From the NCBI RefSeq assembly GCF_018991925.1, contig NW_024748860.1, forward strand, positions 5,001 through 69,000: a DNA stretch of 64,000 bases, written 5' to 3'. Shown piece after piece: positions 23,126-34,576 of this stretch. The first letter of the stretch is position 1. Every line of letters starts with the position of its first letter. The notes below the pieces were generated by a model. The model did no database searches and was not told the origin of the DNA. It saw only the letters and a program-made list of their open reading frames with translations. This stretch comes from Homarus americanus (taxonomy: Eukaryota > Arthropoda > Malacostraca > Decapoda > Nephropidae). The position numbers and the translations under genes were made by a program.

Positions 23126-23646
23126 TGATCCTTGTTGGGGGAGAGGAACAGCCTGGTGGGGGAGAGGAACAGCCTGGTGGGGAGAGGAACGGCCTGGTGG
23201 GGGAGAGGAACAGCCTGGTGGGGAGAGGAACAGCCTGGTGGGGAGAGGAACAGCCTGGTGGGGAGAGAACAGCCTGATGGAAAAGAACAGCCTGGTGGGA
23301 GGAACAGCCTGTGGGGAGAGGAAAGCCTGGTGGGGGAAGAACAGCCGGGGGAGAGGAACAGCCTGGTGGGGGAGAGGAACGGCCTGGTGGGGGGAGAAGA
23401 ACAGCCTGGTGGGGGAGAGGAACAGCCTGGTGGGGAGAGAAACCTGGGGGGACAGCCGGGGAGAGGAACAGCCTGGTGGGAGAGAACAGCCAGGGGAGAG
23501 GAACGGCCTGGTGGGGAGAGAACAGCCGGAGAGGAACTGAGGAGAGAACAGCCTGGTGGGGAGAGGAACAGCCTGGTGGGGGAGAGTAACAGCCTGATGG
23601 GGAAAAGAACAGCCTGGTGGGGGAGAGGAACAGCCTGGTGGGGAGC
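23126..23646. repeat. 21 bp minisatellite
   Basis: About 25 copies of a unit containing GAGAGGAACAGCCTGGTGGG. Unit length is a multiple of three, so all frames are open on both strands. Confidence 0.96.
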
Positions 23647-24284
23647 CTAGAATAATGGAGGTATTGCCCAAAGTTTAAAGGTCACGAGGTAGTACCCTTA
23701 AGACCTACCTGAGTAATAATGAGACAGGTGAGGAGCTTACAGGTGGTGATCACACACACACACAGCCCCACTACTCGTATATCACAACACTACAAGAACT
23801 CTTCCCAGAAACTCCCACAAGGCAAATGGATCCATTAGTGAAGGTGAATCAATCTTAATTCTTTCTTACCTGTTCAGCAAATGTAAGTCTTTTATTATAA
23901 GTTATTTTATCATACAAGTTTATTATACTTTAATGATATAATTTTCGGTATTATAATAAAGAAAGAAAGAAATACAATAGTTTTTATTTATTTATTATTT
24001 AATCGTTTCTTTATGCAAATCATGGTTATATTAATTTTGGGTTGAGTGAAATTGAAGAAAATAACTGAGATAACCTAGAGTACCTTTGTGTTATATAATT
24101 AACCATCAAGACCTGTTTCACTCCGGTTTTATTTGGGTTCAAAACAAACACAACAACAGAGGTGATATCAGCGTCTGGGACAGGTCTGTGTTGTGGTAAT
24201 TGAGGCCTCGTGTAACTACTGTTCAGCCTACAGTGATTATGTTCCTTTGGGGTGAGGATATTATTGTGTGAAGGGATTTACCTG

Positions 24285-24286
<2 letters not shown>
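23647..24286. other. Unique A/T-rich spacer
   Basis: No gene, RNA or element recognised. Confidence 0.5.

Positions 24287-24325
<39 letters not shown>
24287..24325. repeat. (GT)n microsatellite at retroelement 5' junction
   Basis: About 19 GT units ending exactly where the family A tail begins. Confidence 0.95.
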
Positions 24326-24326
<1 letters not shown>

Positions 24327-24690
24327 ACCTAACGAATAGTAAACGTAACGATGGCGGCACTGAATACGGTTCAAGACAAACCTGAAAGTTCAACCACCCT
24401 CCTGACCTGGGAGACGATCACTCTACACCGTAACGCTGGAGGACAACGAGAAGGTGGACAATGAGTTACCCCGACTGCATGCAACGAGATGGCAGCGAAA
24501 GACACTGCCGCCGCCTCCCCCACTAGATGTAGCCCCACTTTTCAACATCTGTGATCGACCCTGCCGGTCCCGTAACCGTCTCTTTAGTCACCACAAAACT
24601 CACCAACAGGTGACTATAACTCATACCATTGTATCATAGCTGGATGACGTCATGATTCGATTCCGAGTGACGGCAAAAGTAGGTGTGTGT
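24326..24690 (+). mobile_element. 5'-truncated family A retrotransposon tail
   Basis: It matches the 3' end of the element at 50.6-53.7 kb, from CACCTAACGAATAGTAAA onward (53279 there) through the C-terminal finger coding part and the 3' UTR block CATTGTATCATAGCTGGATGA. A frame here reads CDRPCRSRNRLFSHHKTH, the end of the family ORF. Internal differences and indels break the frame. The 5' end abuts a GT run, and the 3' end dissolves into GT-rich sequence near 24690. The TGACGTCA at 24645-24652 lies in its 3' UTR. Confidence 0.85.
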
Positions 24691-24925
24691 GTGTAATGAA
24701 AGTGTGGTAAAGTAGTGAGAGTATGGTGAGTGATGTGAAAGTGTAATAAATATGTGTGGTAAAGGTTGATATTTGTGATGAGTGCATGGTGAGCGTGTGT
24801 AATTGTGAGTATGTGGTGAGTGTCGTAAAATGTGGTGAGGTGTGTGGTGTGGTGAGTGTGTAGAGAGTGGTGAGTGTGTGGTTAACTGAGTGGTATGTGG
24901 TAGTGTGTGGGAGACAGTGGTGAGT
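24691..24925. repeat. Degenerate GTGTGGTGAGT-type repeats
   Basis: Irregular units such as GTGTGGTGAGTGTGT and GTGGTAAAG, 8 to 20 bp long. Confidence 0.75.
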
Positions 24926-25014
24926 GTGTGAGGAGTTACCACCAATACACCGGAGCATTTGTGTACTGTAAAATGAATGCAAAACCAACAGAGAGATCCT
25001 GGTACTGCAAGGCT

Positions 25015-25016
<2 letters not shown>

Positions 25017-25073
<57 letters not shown>
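25017..25073. repeat. (GT)n microsatellite
   Basis: Pure GT run, about 28 units. Confidence 0.97.
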
Positions 25074-25074
<1 letters not shown>

Positions 25075-26467
25075 GTGGGAGATGTTGACAAGGTATCGTG
25101 GGCGTATGATAAGTATACCCAACACTTTCCCCCATTAAGAATACTTCAAGGGAACGCAATAAACGCTAACACCGAGGCGCCTTTTCGCTAAATATACACC
25201 TGTGCCGCTGCCCAAACACTGAGTGATGGACTGAGGTGGATTATCCTAGTATCTGACTTCCTGGGCGGAGAAGGTCGCGAGTTAAGAGGTTCATATCTGG
25301 GATAGGGACCAGGCACGCTATTTGTGTGTGAAGAAGATATTTATAGTGTGTTAAGAGGTCAAAAACAAACTTCGCACACCGCAGGCAAGATCTTTGAGGA
25401 CATTGACAAACATATTCCCACCACACATGATTTAGTAGTCTTAGGGTGAAGCGTTAAAGGCAGCCAGGAAAACATTGAAGTGTGGGGGCCAGGTGGTGCC
25501 AGAGAAACAGCCATCTCGTCTCGTTACTCTCTGTTGCCTAAGCAAGGAGCTTCCACCATATTTCATTGACTGTTGTATGTGTGTCAGAGAGAGGGAGCCT
25601 GTCCTGCCCTCTCCTATAGATCTCTCACACCTGCTCTATCTGCCTCAGAGTGTAGAGAGAGGAAGTAGAGAGAGGAAGAAAGTGGAAGTGATAAATAAAG
25701 AGAGAGAAAGCGAGAAAGGGAACATTAGTAGTCACCTCCTCCTGATCACAGGGGCGTGGCTGTAAAGAGAGAGGTTGTGTGTGGTGTGTGTGTGGTGGTG
25801 TGTGGAGGGCAAGGCTGAAGAAGTGTCCCACCCACACAGTCTAGCTTCCGTTCTTCTGCCTCCCCAGGGCAAGCAGCAATACACAGCCAGCACCACCACC
25901 ATCTGAAGTCTCTCTCACTTTCTCCACATTTAGAAAAGTTTTATCAAGATTGAAAAAAAACGACAAAAAAAAATCAAGTAAAAAAATATTTATAGATGCA
26001 TTATTTTTTCATTCATAAGAAAATGTTTTGCTCAAGTTTTCTATTGAATATTATTTTATTTCCCTGATTTATCTTATTATCTCCTATACACATCCGTTCG
26101 GTTATAAAGACTTGATATTTTGTAATCTAATTGATATTAACAAACACACACAGATGACAGACAGACAGACAGACATAGACAGATAGATAGATGCCAAACT
26201 AAAAACAAAAGATAACTGTAAACAAAATTAATAAAAAAAAATGGTGACGACATTACACAAGAACTATACTGAAAGGACAAAGGATTCTCTTCATTTCAAA
26301 TTAGCGACTCGTTGGTAAATAATTAAATCACTCACCAATGCTCATGTGTCGTGTTGTGAATGCCTCTGCCTTTGTTTACATTGTGAGCACCGGGGATATA
26401 CTGTACTGTGCCTGTTGTTGAGCTAAGATTACACACGGGTTTAGAGGCGATGCTGTACTGTTTTTTT

Positions 26468-26469
<2 letters not shown>
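25074..26469. other. Unique sequence
   Basis: About 1.4 kb of ordinary sequence. There is a purine-rich stretch at 25640-25720, GTGTGGTG repeats at 25775-25808 and a GACA run at 26157-26195. A/T-rich in the middle. No exon recognised. Confidence 0.5.

Positions 26470-26527
<58 letters not shown>
26470..26527. repeat. (GT)n microsatellite
   Basis: Pure GT run, about 28 units. Confidence 0.97.
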
Positions 26528-26531
<4 letters not shown>

Positions 26532-26605
26532 GAGGTGTTGATAGTGTGTGTACTGTATGTGTGCATAGGAGATACATATCCTTTGTGTGAAACAATGAGT
26601 GGGAA

Positions 26606-26607
<2 letters not shown>

Positions 26608-26642
<35 letters not shown>
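26608..26642. repeat. (CT)n microsatellite
   Basis: Pure CT run. Confidence 0.95.
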
Positions 26643-26645
<3 letters not shown>

Positions 26646-27609
26646 ACAGGAACGGTTTAGGAGAAGCGAAACAGGAGGGAGGATAAGAGAAAATTGTAAT
26701 AAAGTTAAAAGAAGGGAATGGAATAGACGGCGTGACAGATAGATACTGAAAGAGAAAAATAAGCACCATGAGCGGGCACTCGGCGGTAATATTATATAAT
26801 TCAATATGAAAGTGGCGCCATCGGTGACCCAAACGCTGGTTAATTAACGGATTAATTAAAAGTCGCTGTGTTGACAGATGGCCGGGCACGACCTTGAGCC
26901 GCCCGCACGCCCACTCATGATAAGATTTATGGCATGGGAAGGAAGGATTATAGCCAGGGTTATTATGCCTATATATAGCTAACCTGGACCAGAGTCTCAA
27001 GAGTTCGTAGGATAAATTTTCTCCTTTTAATAATGAGAGATAAGAGAACGTATCTAAATGACCTAAGAGAATTACGACATAGACGGATTCTCACTGTATC
27101 TTACGTTAAATTTTTCATCTAACTGGATATATCAAGACCCTTTTAAATACGACACAGAGTCCGGGTTATCAAAGTACCGTGTGTTAAATTACCTCCACAC
27201 GCTATGACACATAAATTATGGCTCTAAATTTTTAAAAAAAATATCCAGTGTTTCATGTTGCATTTGGTCGATGACATGGTTTCTAAATCCTTGTTATTAG
27301 CTATACTGTTTGTCTGTATGTCGAAGAAGGAAAAAATCGCAGAGCTAAGATAGGTTAACAAACTGTAGCGGTTGTTGGCGGAAAATAGCAGGAGTATTGT
27401 GTACTTCCCGCCAACACCGCCAGTAAGTTCCTGAGAGGCTCCACCATCCCAGGAGGCGAGGGAGGGAACTGCTGCCTCCTCCACCCACCTGCTGTTAATG
27501 GTACTGCTGTTGTTGTTGGTGCTGTTACTGCTGTTGATGATGATGCTGTTATTGGTTGTGGTGCTGATGTGGCTGTTGTTTAAAATCCCTTCCCTTCTCA
27601 TCCTGGTCG
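26643..27609. other. Unique sequence
   Basis: Ordinary sequence. A CTGTTGTTG-rich patch lies at 27488-27585. No exon or element recognised. Confidence 0.5.
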
Positions 27610-29735
27610 TAGGTGATGGTGGCAGGTGTTGAGGGTGGTGGTGAGTGATGGTGGTAGGTGCTGGAGGGGTGGTGGTAGGTACTGGTGGGGGTGGTGGTAG
27701 GCACTGGTGGGGGTGCTGGTGAGTGCTGGTGGGTGGTGGTAGGTGCTGGAGGATGGTGGTAGGTGATGGTGGTAGGTGCTGGAGGGGTGGTGATGAGTAC
27801 TGGTGGGGTGCTGGTAGTGCTGGTGGGGTGGTGTAGGTGCTGGAGGGATGGTGGTAGGTGATGGTGGCAGGTGCTGGGGGGGTGGTGATAGGTACTGGTG
27901 GGGTGCTGGTAGTGCTGGTGGGGTGGTGGTAGGTTGCTGGTGCAGGGGTGGTGGTAGGTACTGGTGGGGTGGTGGTAGGTGCTGGGAGGGGTGGTGGTAG
28001 GTGCTGGAGGGGTGGTGGTAGGTGATGGTGGGGTGCTGGAGGGGTGTGGGTACTGGTGGGGTGGGTGGTGGGTGTGGGGGTGGTGGTGGGTGCTGGAGGG
28101 TGGTGGTAGGTGATGGTAGCAGGTGCTGGAGGGGGTGGTGGTAGGTGCTGGAGGGGTGGTGGTAGGTACTGTGGTGGGGTGGTGGTAGGTGCTGGAGGGG
28201 GTGGTGGTGGGTCTGGAGGGGTGGTGGTAGGTGCTGGTGGGGTGGTGGGTACTGGTGGGGTGGTGTGGGTGCTGGAGGGGTGGTGGTAGGTACTGGTGGG
28301 GTGGTGGGTGCTGGAGGGGGGGGTGGTGGTAGGTACTGGTGGGGTGGTGGTAGGTGCTGGAGGGGTGGTGGTGGGTGCTGGTGGGGTGGTGGTGGGTGCT
28401 GGAGGGGGTGGTGGTGGGTGCTGGTGGGGTGGTGGTAGGTGCTGGAGGGTGGTGGTAGGTACTGGTGGGGTGGTGGAAGGTGCTGGAGGGGGTGGTGGTG
28501 GTACTGGTGGGGTGGTGGTAGGTGCTGGAGGGGGGTGGTGGTAGGTACTGGTGGGGTGGTGGTAGGTGCTGGTGAGGTGGTGGTAGGTGCTGGAGGGGTG
28601 GTGGTAGAGTACTGGTGGGGTGGTGGTAGGTGCTGGAGGGGGGTGGTGGTAGGTGCTGGGGTGGTGGTAGGTACTGGTGGGGTGGTGGTAGGTGCTGGAG
28701 GGGTGGTGGTGGGTACTGGTGGGGTGGTGTAGGTGCTGGTGGGGTGGTGGAGTGCTGGAGGGGTGGTGGTAGGTGCTGGTGGGGTGGTGGTAGGTGCTGG
28801 TGGGGTGGTGGTAGGTGCTGGAGGGTGGTGGTAGGTACTGGTGGGGTGGTGAGGTGTAGGTGCTGGAGGGTGGTGGTAGGTACTGGTGGGGTGGTGGTAG
28901 GTGCTGGAGGGGTGGTGGTAGGTGCTGGAGGGTGGTGGTAGGTGGTGGTGGTTGGTGCTGGAGGGTGGTGGTAGGTGCTGGTGGGGTGGTGGTAGGTGAT
29001 GGTGGTAGGTGGTGGTGGCAGGTGCTGGAGGGGTGGTGGTAGGTGCTGGTGGGGTGGTGTGGTGTGGTGGTGGTAGGTGCTGGTGGGGTGGTGGTAGGTG
29101 CTGGGGGGTGGTGGTGGGTGATGGTGGTAGGTACTGGTGGGGTGGTGGTAGGTGCTGGTGGGGTGGGTGGTGGGTACTGGTGGGTGGTGGTGAGTGCTGG
29201 AGGGATGGTGGTAGGTGATGGTGGCAGGTGCTGGTGGGGTGGTGGTAGGTACTGGTGGGGTGGTGGTAGGTGCTGGAGGGATGGTGGTAGGTGATGGTGG
29301 CAGGTGCTGGTGGGGTGGTGGTAGGTACTGAGGGTGGAGTGGTGGTAGGTGCTGGAGGGATGGTGGTAGGTGATGGTGGTAGGTGCTGGAGTGGGGTGGT
29401 GGGTAGGTGCTGGTGGGGTGGTGGTAGGTGCTGGAGGGATGGTGGTAGGTGATGAGGTGGTGGGTGCTGGTGGGGTGGTGGGTGTGGGTGCTGGAGGGTG
29501 GTAGGTGCTGGTGGGGTGGTGGTAGGTGCTGGTGGGGTGGTGGTAGGTGCTGGAGAGGGATGGTGGTGGGTGATGGTGGTAGGTTGCTGGTGGGGTGGTG
29601 GTAGGTGCTGGTGGGGGTGGTGGTAGGTACTGGTGGGGTGGTGGTAGGTACTGGTGGGGTGGTGGTAGGTGCTGGAGGGGGGGTGGTGGTAGGTGCTGGA
29701 GGGATGGTGGTAAGTAATGGTGGTAGGTGCTGGAG
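27610..29735. repeat. G-rich 21 bp minisatellite, 2.1 kb
   Basis: About 100 copies of a unit with GGTGCTGGAGGGGTGGTGG plus TA. Recurrent variants are GGTACTGGTGGGGTGGTGG, GGTGATGGTGGCAGG and GGAGGGATGG. The variants recur in the same order (for example near 28880-29010 and 29200-29340), which suggests copying of multi-unit blocks. C-poor plus strand. Confidence 0.97.
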
Positions 29736-29808
29736 GGTCAGATTATGTCAAGTTCCCTCACCTCCTGTGTCTCAAGGCTTATGTATTATTCTGACTAAAG
29801 AGAGACGA

Positions 29809-29810
<2 letters not shown>

Positions 29811-29852
<42 letters not shown>
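29811..29852. repeat. (AC)n microsatellite
   Basis: Pure AC run, about 20 units. Confidence 0.96.
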
Positions 29853-29855
<3 letters not shown>

Positions 29856-29879
29856 TTCTTTTATCTCACTTGTCCATCC

Positions 29880-30000
29880 AAACCACTCAACCACTATATC
29901 CATCCACCCACCCACCCCACCCCACCCACACCCACCCACCCCCCACCCACCTATCACCCCACCCACCTACCCACCCCCACCACCTATCCACCCATCCATC
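29880..30000. repeat. (CCAC)n C-rich tract
   Basis: CCACCCACC and CCATCCA units. Confidence 0.88.
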
Positions 30001-30164
30001 ACAACTAAGATAAGATATTTAGACGCGTTCAGTCACACACAGGATAACTAATTGCCACCCAACCGCCACAAACAAACAAGTAAATATCACTCGATGGCTC
30101 TGGTCAGGAAGCTCTCACGGTTAAGATGCCAATTTTCTTTTACGTGTGTTTCTCGTCGAGTCAA

Positions 30165-30500
30165 GTTGTAAACAAAACAGGTTGTAAATAAACTGTCTGA
30201 AAAGAGCAAGAGAGTTCGTGGGGGGGGAGGCAAAGCAAATTGTAAATAGAAAGTTTGTAAGGTGTAAAGTTTTGTCGGTAAATGATTTGTAAATGGAAAT
30301 GTTTTATCAGTTGAAAATGAACGTTGTTGGTAGATGAAAATTTGTAAATATATGTCTTGTAAATGTCCCCGTTGTAAATAAATAACTTGTAAATGAACCA
30401 ACTGTAAATAAATTACTTGTAAATGATCAGCTGTGGCAGTAAGCAAATGGTATAATAAAAGAAGTTGTAAATACAGACAAGACAGGGAGCTAGTATCGTA
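30165..30500. repeat. Degenerate TTGTAAATAAA repeats
   Basis: About a dozen copies of TTGTAAAT(A/G) at irregular 14 to 50 base spacing, such as GTTGTAAATAAA, CTTGTAAATGA and ACTGTAAATAAA. Closest to regular at 30355-30430, with about 15 base spacing. Confidence 0.75.
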
Positions 30501-30519
30501 AATAAAGCCACACTATTTA

Positions 30520-30745
30520 TTTTAGAGAGAGAGAGATAGTGAGAGAGATAGTGAGAGAGACAGAGAGTGATAGAGACAGAGAGAAAAAGTGATAGAAAAT
30601 GATTGAGTGAGTGATAGTCAGAGGGTGAGAGGCAGGTGAGTGAGTCAAAGAGAGAATAATAGAGAGAGAGAGAATGAAAGAGAAAGATCGATTGGGAGAG
30701 AAAGGGTGATTGAGAAAGAGAGCAGAGAGAGAGAGAGAGAGACAA
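30520..30745. repeat. (GAGA) purine-rich tract
   Basis: GAGAGAGA mixed with AGTGATAG and GAGTGAG motifs. Confidence 0.85.
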
Positions 30746-32008
30746 CTCACTACATAAACTTGAAAATTTACGATTAGAATATTTCGTCGAGGGAAAGAGT
30801 CAGAGTGAGAGAAAACATGAAATTTAACCTGGATTGAAGTTCGTATTTAACAGAGAAAAATATATTAATTTAACTTAGCAGAAAAAAGCCAGAATATATC
30901 ACAGTATAAAAATAATAGTTTATCTGAAAAACCCCCACTGATTTTATCGTTACAAAAAGCGAAAATTTACCATAGAGGAAAAGAGTTGGAATTGGGTTGA
31001 GAAAAATAGAAATGTAACAAAAGAAAAGGTAGATTTTTTTAACAAGGAAAACGTAAAAAAATCTCAAAAATGTAGAAAATTTAGGGAGAACTAAAGAAAT
31101 CTTACAACGCTGCGCCACAGCCTTTTTACATATAAGAAAAGTCGTTTATTACCCCAAAATTACGTCATATCCGGTGTCCTAATCCTATATCCGGTGTCCT
31201 AATCCAGTATTCGGTCAAGATTCGGTAGAATACATGGACGGGAATTACAAACAAAATTTTTATGGGGTTATGTAAATGAATTGGACTTTCAATTATGGCG
31301 GAAATGAATCGTTATGGAGATATGACCAACCCCCCACTACCTCGTTATTGATGGGCAGGGCTTTGAAGTTTAGGGAAAATGGGCGGTAAAAACATAAACC
31401 AATGACCTAACGTAACCTAACCTAACCCAACCTATCCTGACAACCTAACCAGACTAACAAACCCTGACACAACCAGACTAACTAACCAGACCAACACTTG
31501 TCTCCTAACTTGACTAGCCTTAGCTTATTTAATTGTTGGTGGTGGTGGCTTATCCTGTGTGTCACGCGATGAAAAAGTAAACTATAAATTCACTTAGATT
31601 TATTCTGTAGTCAGGAGAACCACCAAAAGCGGATAAATTTTCTAAACTTTGTAATTTAAATAAATCCAAAACTATAAATTTCTTCCCAAAATACAATAGA
31701 ATAAATTATTTATTTTTTATGCTTTATCATCCTATATACAAATTAATATTGGTTCTCGTATATGCACTCTACGGAATCTTAACCCATTATTCCTCTACAA
31801 AACAGCTCTTACCCCGCCATATTGTCCACAAACAACAACAAACCTAATATAATTTAACTATCATTAACTAATTTTACTAACAAAGATATTTTAAGTTAAG
31901 TTCAATTGCTTTAAGTTAGTTTAGGTCCTGGTTAATTCGTTTTACCTGATTTTTTTTTAAGAACTGCATGTTACATCAGCCGCCATAACACTCCATACGT
32001 GATAGGAC
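30746..32008. other. A/T-rich unique sequence
   Basis: About 1.25 kb. It has a short ATATCCGGTGTCCTAAT direct repeat at 31170-31205 and CCTAACCTAACC units at 31405-31440. No coding signal seen. Confidence 0.5.
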
Positions 32009-32205
32009 TGAGGCGGCCCTAGTGGATGCATTACTCGCTTCCTATTCTAAAGATTGTCAGTTCGATCCTCGTGTATTTCTACAGTCTATACAGCTGTAAA
32101 TGAGTAGGCCTATATAATCTTATTGTATAGTTGAGGAAGTGAAGGTAGTCTAATATGCCAGCTATACTGCCCCTTGTGTGCTGGAGGCTTAGTACATCGT
32201 GTGCT
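32009..32205 (+). mobile_element. tRNA-derived SINE relic
   Basis: Contains a Pol III A-box-like CTAGTGGATGC (about 32019-32029) and a B-box-like AGTTCGATCCT (about 32058-32069) at tRNA-like spacing, but no complete cloverleaf. A non-tRNA body continues to about 32205. A true tRNA gene is unlikely because the acceptor arm does not pair. Confidence 0.6.
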
Positions 32206-32224
32206 ATCCAAACAAATTTTTAAC

Positions 32225-32520
32225 ACTAAGGGTGGAATTTAACATAGAAAAAAGATAATTATATCATAGTAAAAACGTCATAATTTAACATAGAAAAAAG
32301 CAAGATTATATTATAGTAAAAACGTCATAATTTAGCATAGAAAAAAGATAATTATATCATAGTAAAAACGTCATAATTTAGCATAGAAAAAAGATAATTA
32401 TATCATAGTAAAAACGTAATAATTTAGCATAGAAAAAAGATAATTATATCATAGTAAAAACGTCATAATTTAACATAGAAAAAAGCAAGATTATATCATA
32501 GGAAAACTTTAAAATTTAAC
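32225..32520. repeat. 46 bp tandem repeat
   Basis: Six copies, each with AGCATAGAAAAAAG, ATTATATCATAGTAAAAACG and TCATAATTT. They are well conserved, with AGCATAG/AACATAG and GATAATT/GCAAGATT variants. Confidence 0.95.
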
Positions 32521-32567
32521 ACAGGAATAAAGTGAATATTCAATCCAGAAAATATTCGTATTTATCA

Positions 32568-32620
32568 TAACCTAACCTAACCTAACCTAACCTAACCTAA
32601 ACTAACCTAACCTAACCCCT
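32568..32620 (-). repeat. Interstitial (CCTAA)n
   Basis: About nine CCTAA units with one ACTAA variant (TTAGG on the minus strand). Confidence 0.95.
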
Positions 32621-32674
32621 ATACAAAGTGCATTAGTGCGATGAAATAAACAAACGTTCACACAGTTATATATG

Positions 32675-32716
<42 letters not shown>
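32675..32716. repeat. (CT)n microsatellite
   Basis: Pure CT run. Confidence 0.96.
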
Positions 32717-32721
<5 letters not shown>

Positions 32722-32869
32722 CTGGGAGACTAAGAAAGAAAGTGTGAAAGAGATAGAAGATATGTATTAGAAAAGACTAAGAGAGAATATCATACAGCAA
32801 TACCAGTAAGGTTGATGTATTATGTATATCAGTCTTGAAGGGAGATACAAGACGTAGAATATATGTATG

Positions 32870-32873
<4 letters not shown>

Positions 32874-32920
<47 letters not shown>

Positions 32921-32949
32921 GTGTGTGTGTATGTGTGTGTGTGTGTGTG
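32874..32949. repeat. (GT)n microsatellite
   Basis: GT run with regular GTATGT interruptions. Confidence 0.95.
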
Positions 32950-32974
32950 ACCAAATGAGAGTGTCGTCGACCCT

Positions 32975-33405
32975 TCACCTTTGCTAATTCTCACCTCACT
33001 AGTACATATCAGTGTCCCCTCACCTGTGATTAAACTAAAGACAGGTAAACCACGTATTCTCACACCTCACTAGTACCTGTGTCCCTCACCTGTGATTAAA
33101 CTAAAGACAGGTAAACCACGTATTCTCACACCTCACTAGTACCTGTGTGTCCCTCACCTGTGATTAAACTAGAGACAGGTAAACCACGTATTCTCACACC
33201 TCACTAGTACCTGTGTGTCCCCTCACCTGTGATTAAACTAGAGACAGGTAACCCACGGCTTTCACACCTCACTAGTACCTGTGTGTCCCTCACCTGTGAT
33301 TAAACTAGAGACAGGTAAACCACGTATTCTCACACCTCACTAGTACCTGTGTGTTCCCTCACCTGTGATTAAACTAGAGACAGGTAAAACCACGTATTCT
33401 CAGAG
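32975..33405. repeat. 68 bp tandem repeat
   Basis: About six highly similar copies. Each contains CACCTCACTAGTACCTGTGT, CCCTCACCTGTGATTAAACT and AGACAGGTAAACCACG. Every unit carries an inverted pair ACCTGT and ACAGGT separated by about 13 bases, and two E-box-like CACCTG/CAGGT sites. Confidence 0.96.
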
Positions 33406-33595
33406 GTAATTGGATATTATCTTTTTCGCTTAATAATACCACCTGTAAGAAGTAAACTATGTAACAGTGAAACGTTGACAAAAAATATTGATAATGTCGA
33501 GACGTGAATGTTAGTAATTTAGACAGACGAGAGGAAGACAATTAACCTTGAATAGCCTTCAGGTGTTAAAATATTCACCATTAACTCCCTCACCA

Positions 33596-33597
<2 letters not shown>
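33406..33597. other. Unique spacer
   Basis: Nothing recognised. Confidence 0.5.

Positions 33598-33638
<41 letters not shown>
33598..33638. repeat. (CA)n microsatellite
   Basis: Pure CA run. Confidence 0.95.
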
Positions 33639-33639
<1 letters not shown>

Positions 33640-33699
33640 CACACACACCCCTACCCTATTTTAATATGAGAAATGGACGTCTGGTTACCCCTACAACAT

Positions 33700-33786
33700 C
33701 TCTTCCCTCCCTCCCTCCCTCCCTCCTCCCTCCCTCCCTCCCTCCTCCCTCCCTCCCTCCCTCCCTCCCTTCCCCTCCTCCCTCTA
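33700..33786. repeat. (CCCT)n microsatellite
   Basis: CCCT units with CCTCCT interruptions. Confidence 0.95.
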
Positions 33787-34095
33787 CACCTCTCCCCAAG
33801 CTATCGGCGCCCTTGTCGTAGTGTTATAGACCCACCTAAGAAACGTTCTCATATCCTCGATAATCAGGAGTGAGTTTGAGGTGTGTGTTTTTTGCAGTAA
33901 GTTTATGAAAGAACTCAGCGTCTTAATTAAAAATAGAGTTTTTTCGTTAACTTTCGTATTAATTGGACGTGTTTTTTTTTGTAGGTTATGCGTTCTAGCA
34001 GTACTGGTTACGATGCGTTCTAGCAGTAATGGTTACGATGCGTTCTAGTAATATTGGCTTTAGGAGATTTCTTCCTCAGCTTGTCTGGTAATCTC
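33787..34095. other. Spacer with a short 26 bp repeat
   Basis: At 33985-34055 about three copies of TGCGTTCTAGCAGTA plus TGGTTACGA. Otherwise unique. Confidence 0.6.
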
Positions 34096-34124
34096 TCTCT
34101 CTCTCTCGTAACAGTCCTACGCAG

Positions 34125-34300
34125 GCCAGAGAAAGGGAAGGAGGGAAGATGAGGTAGAGGAGGAGGAGGAGAAGGGGATTAGAGGAGGACGAGGGAAGGA
34201 AGGAGGGACGATGGGGGAGGGAAGAAGGAGAGAGGGTTTAGAGGAGAAGGAAAGGAGAGGAAGAAAGTGGGAAGGATGACAGAGAGAGAGAGAGAGAGAT
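34125..34300. repeat. Purine-rich (GGAGG/GAAGG) tract
   Basis: Nearly all A and G on the plus strand, with GA repeats at 34278-34300. Confidence 0.85.
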
Positions 34301-34355
34301 TGGCAGGGAAGAGAAGAACCGTCAAGCTAAGGACATTGATCAACCTTTTGATATA

Positions 34356-34358
<3 letters not shown>

Positions 34359-34416
<58 letters not shown>
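34359..34416. repeat. (AC)n microsatellite
   Basis: Pure AC run. Confidence 0.97.
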
Positions 34417-34418
<2 letters not shown>

Positions 34419-34576
34419 TTAATTACTTCATCACACAACTTACGCCCGACTGGCGTTCACTACTGACATAAAAGTACATCTCATATACTTAAGAGTTCTC
34501 AAGGATACTGTACTATTTTTGACCCTCCACCGTGACCTTTGACTTCTAGATCACTTAGGTCTCTCCTGGCATATAA

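Noticed and set aside
23014..23671. Long frames on both strands encoding repeats such as GEEQPGG
   Set aside because: A 21 bp minisatellite keeps every frame open. There is no non-repeat coding part.
27610..29735. Glycine-rich protein genes
   Set aside because: A 21 bp G-rich array; frames shift at each indel and have no unique coding flank.
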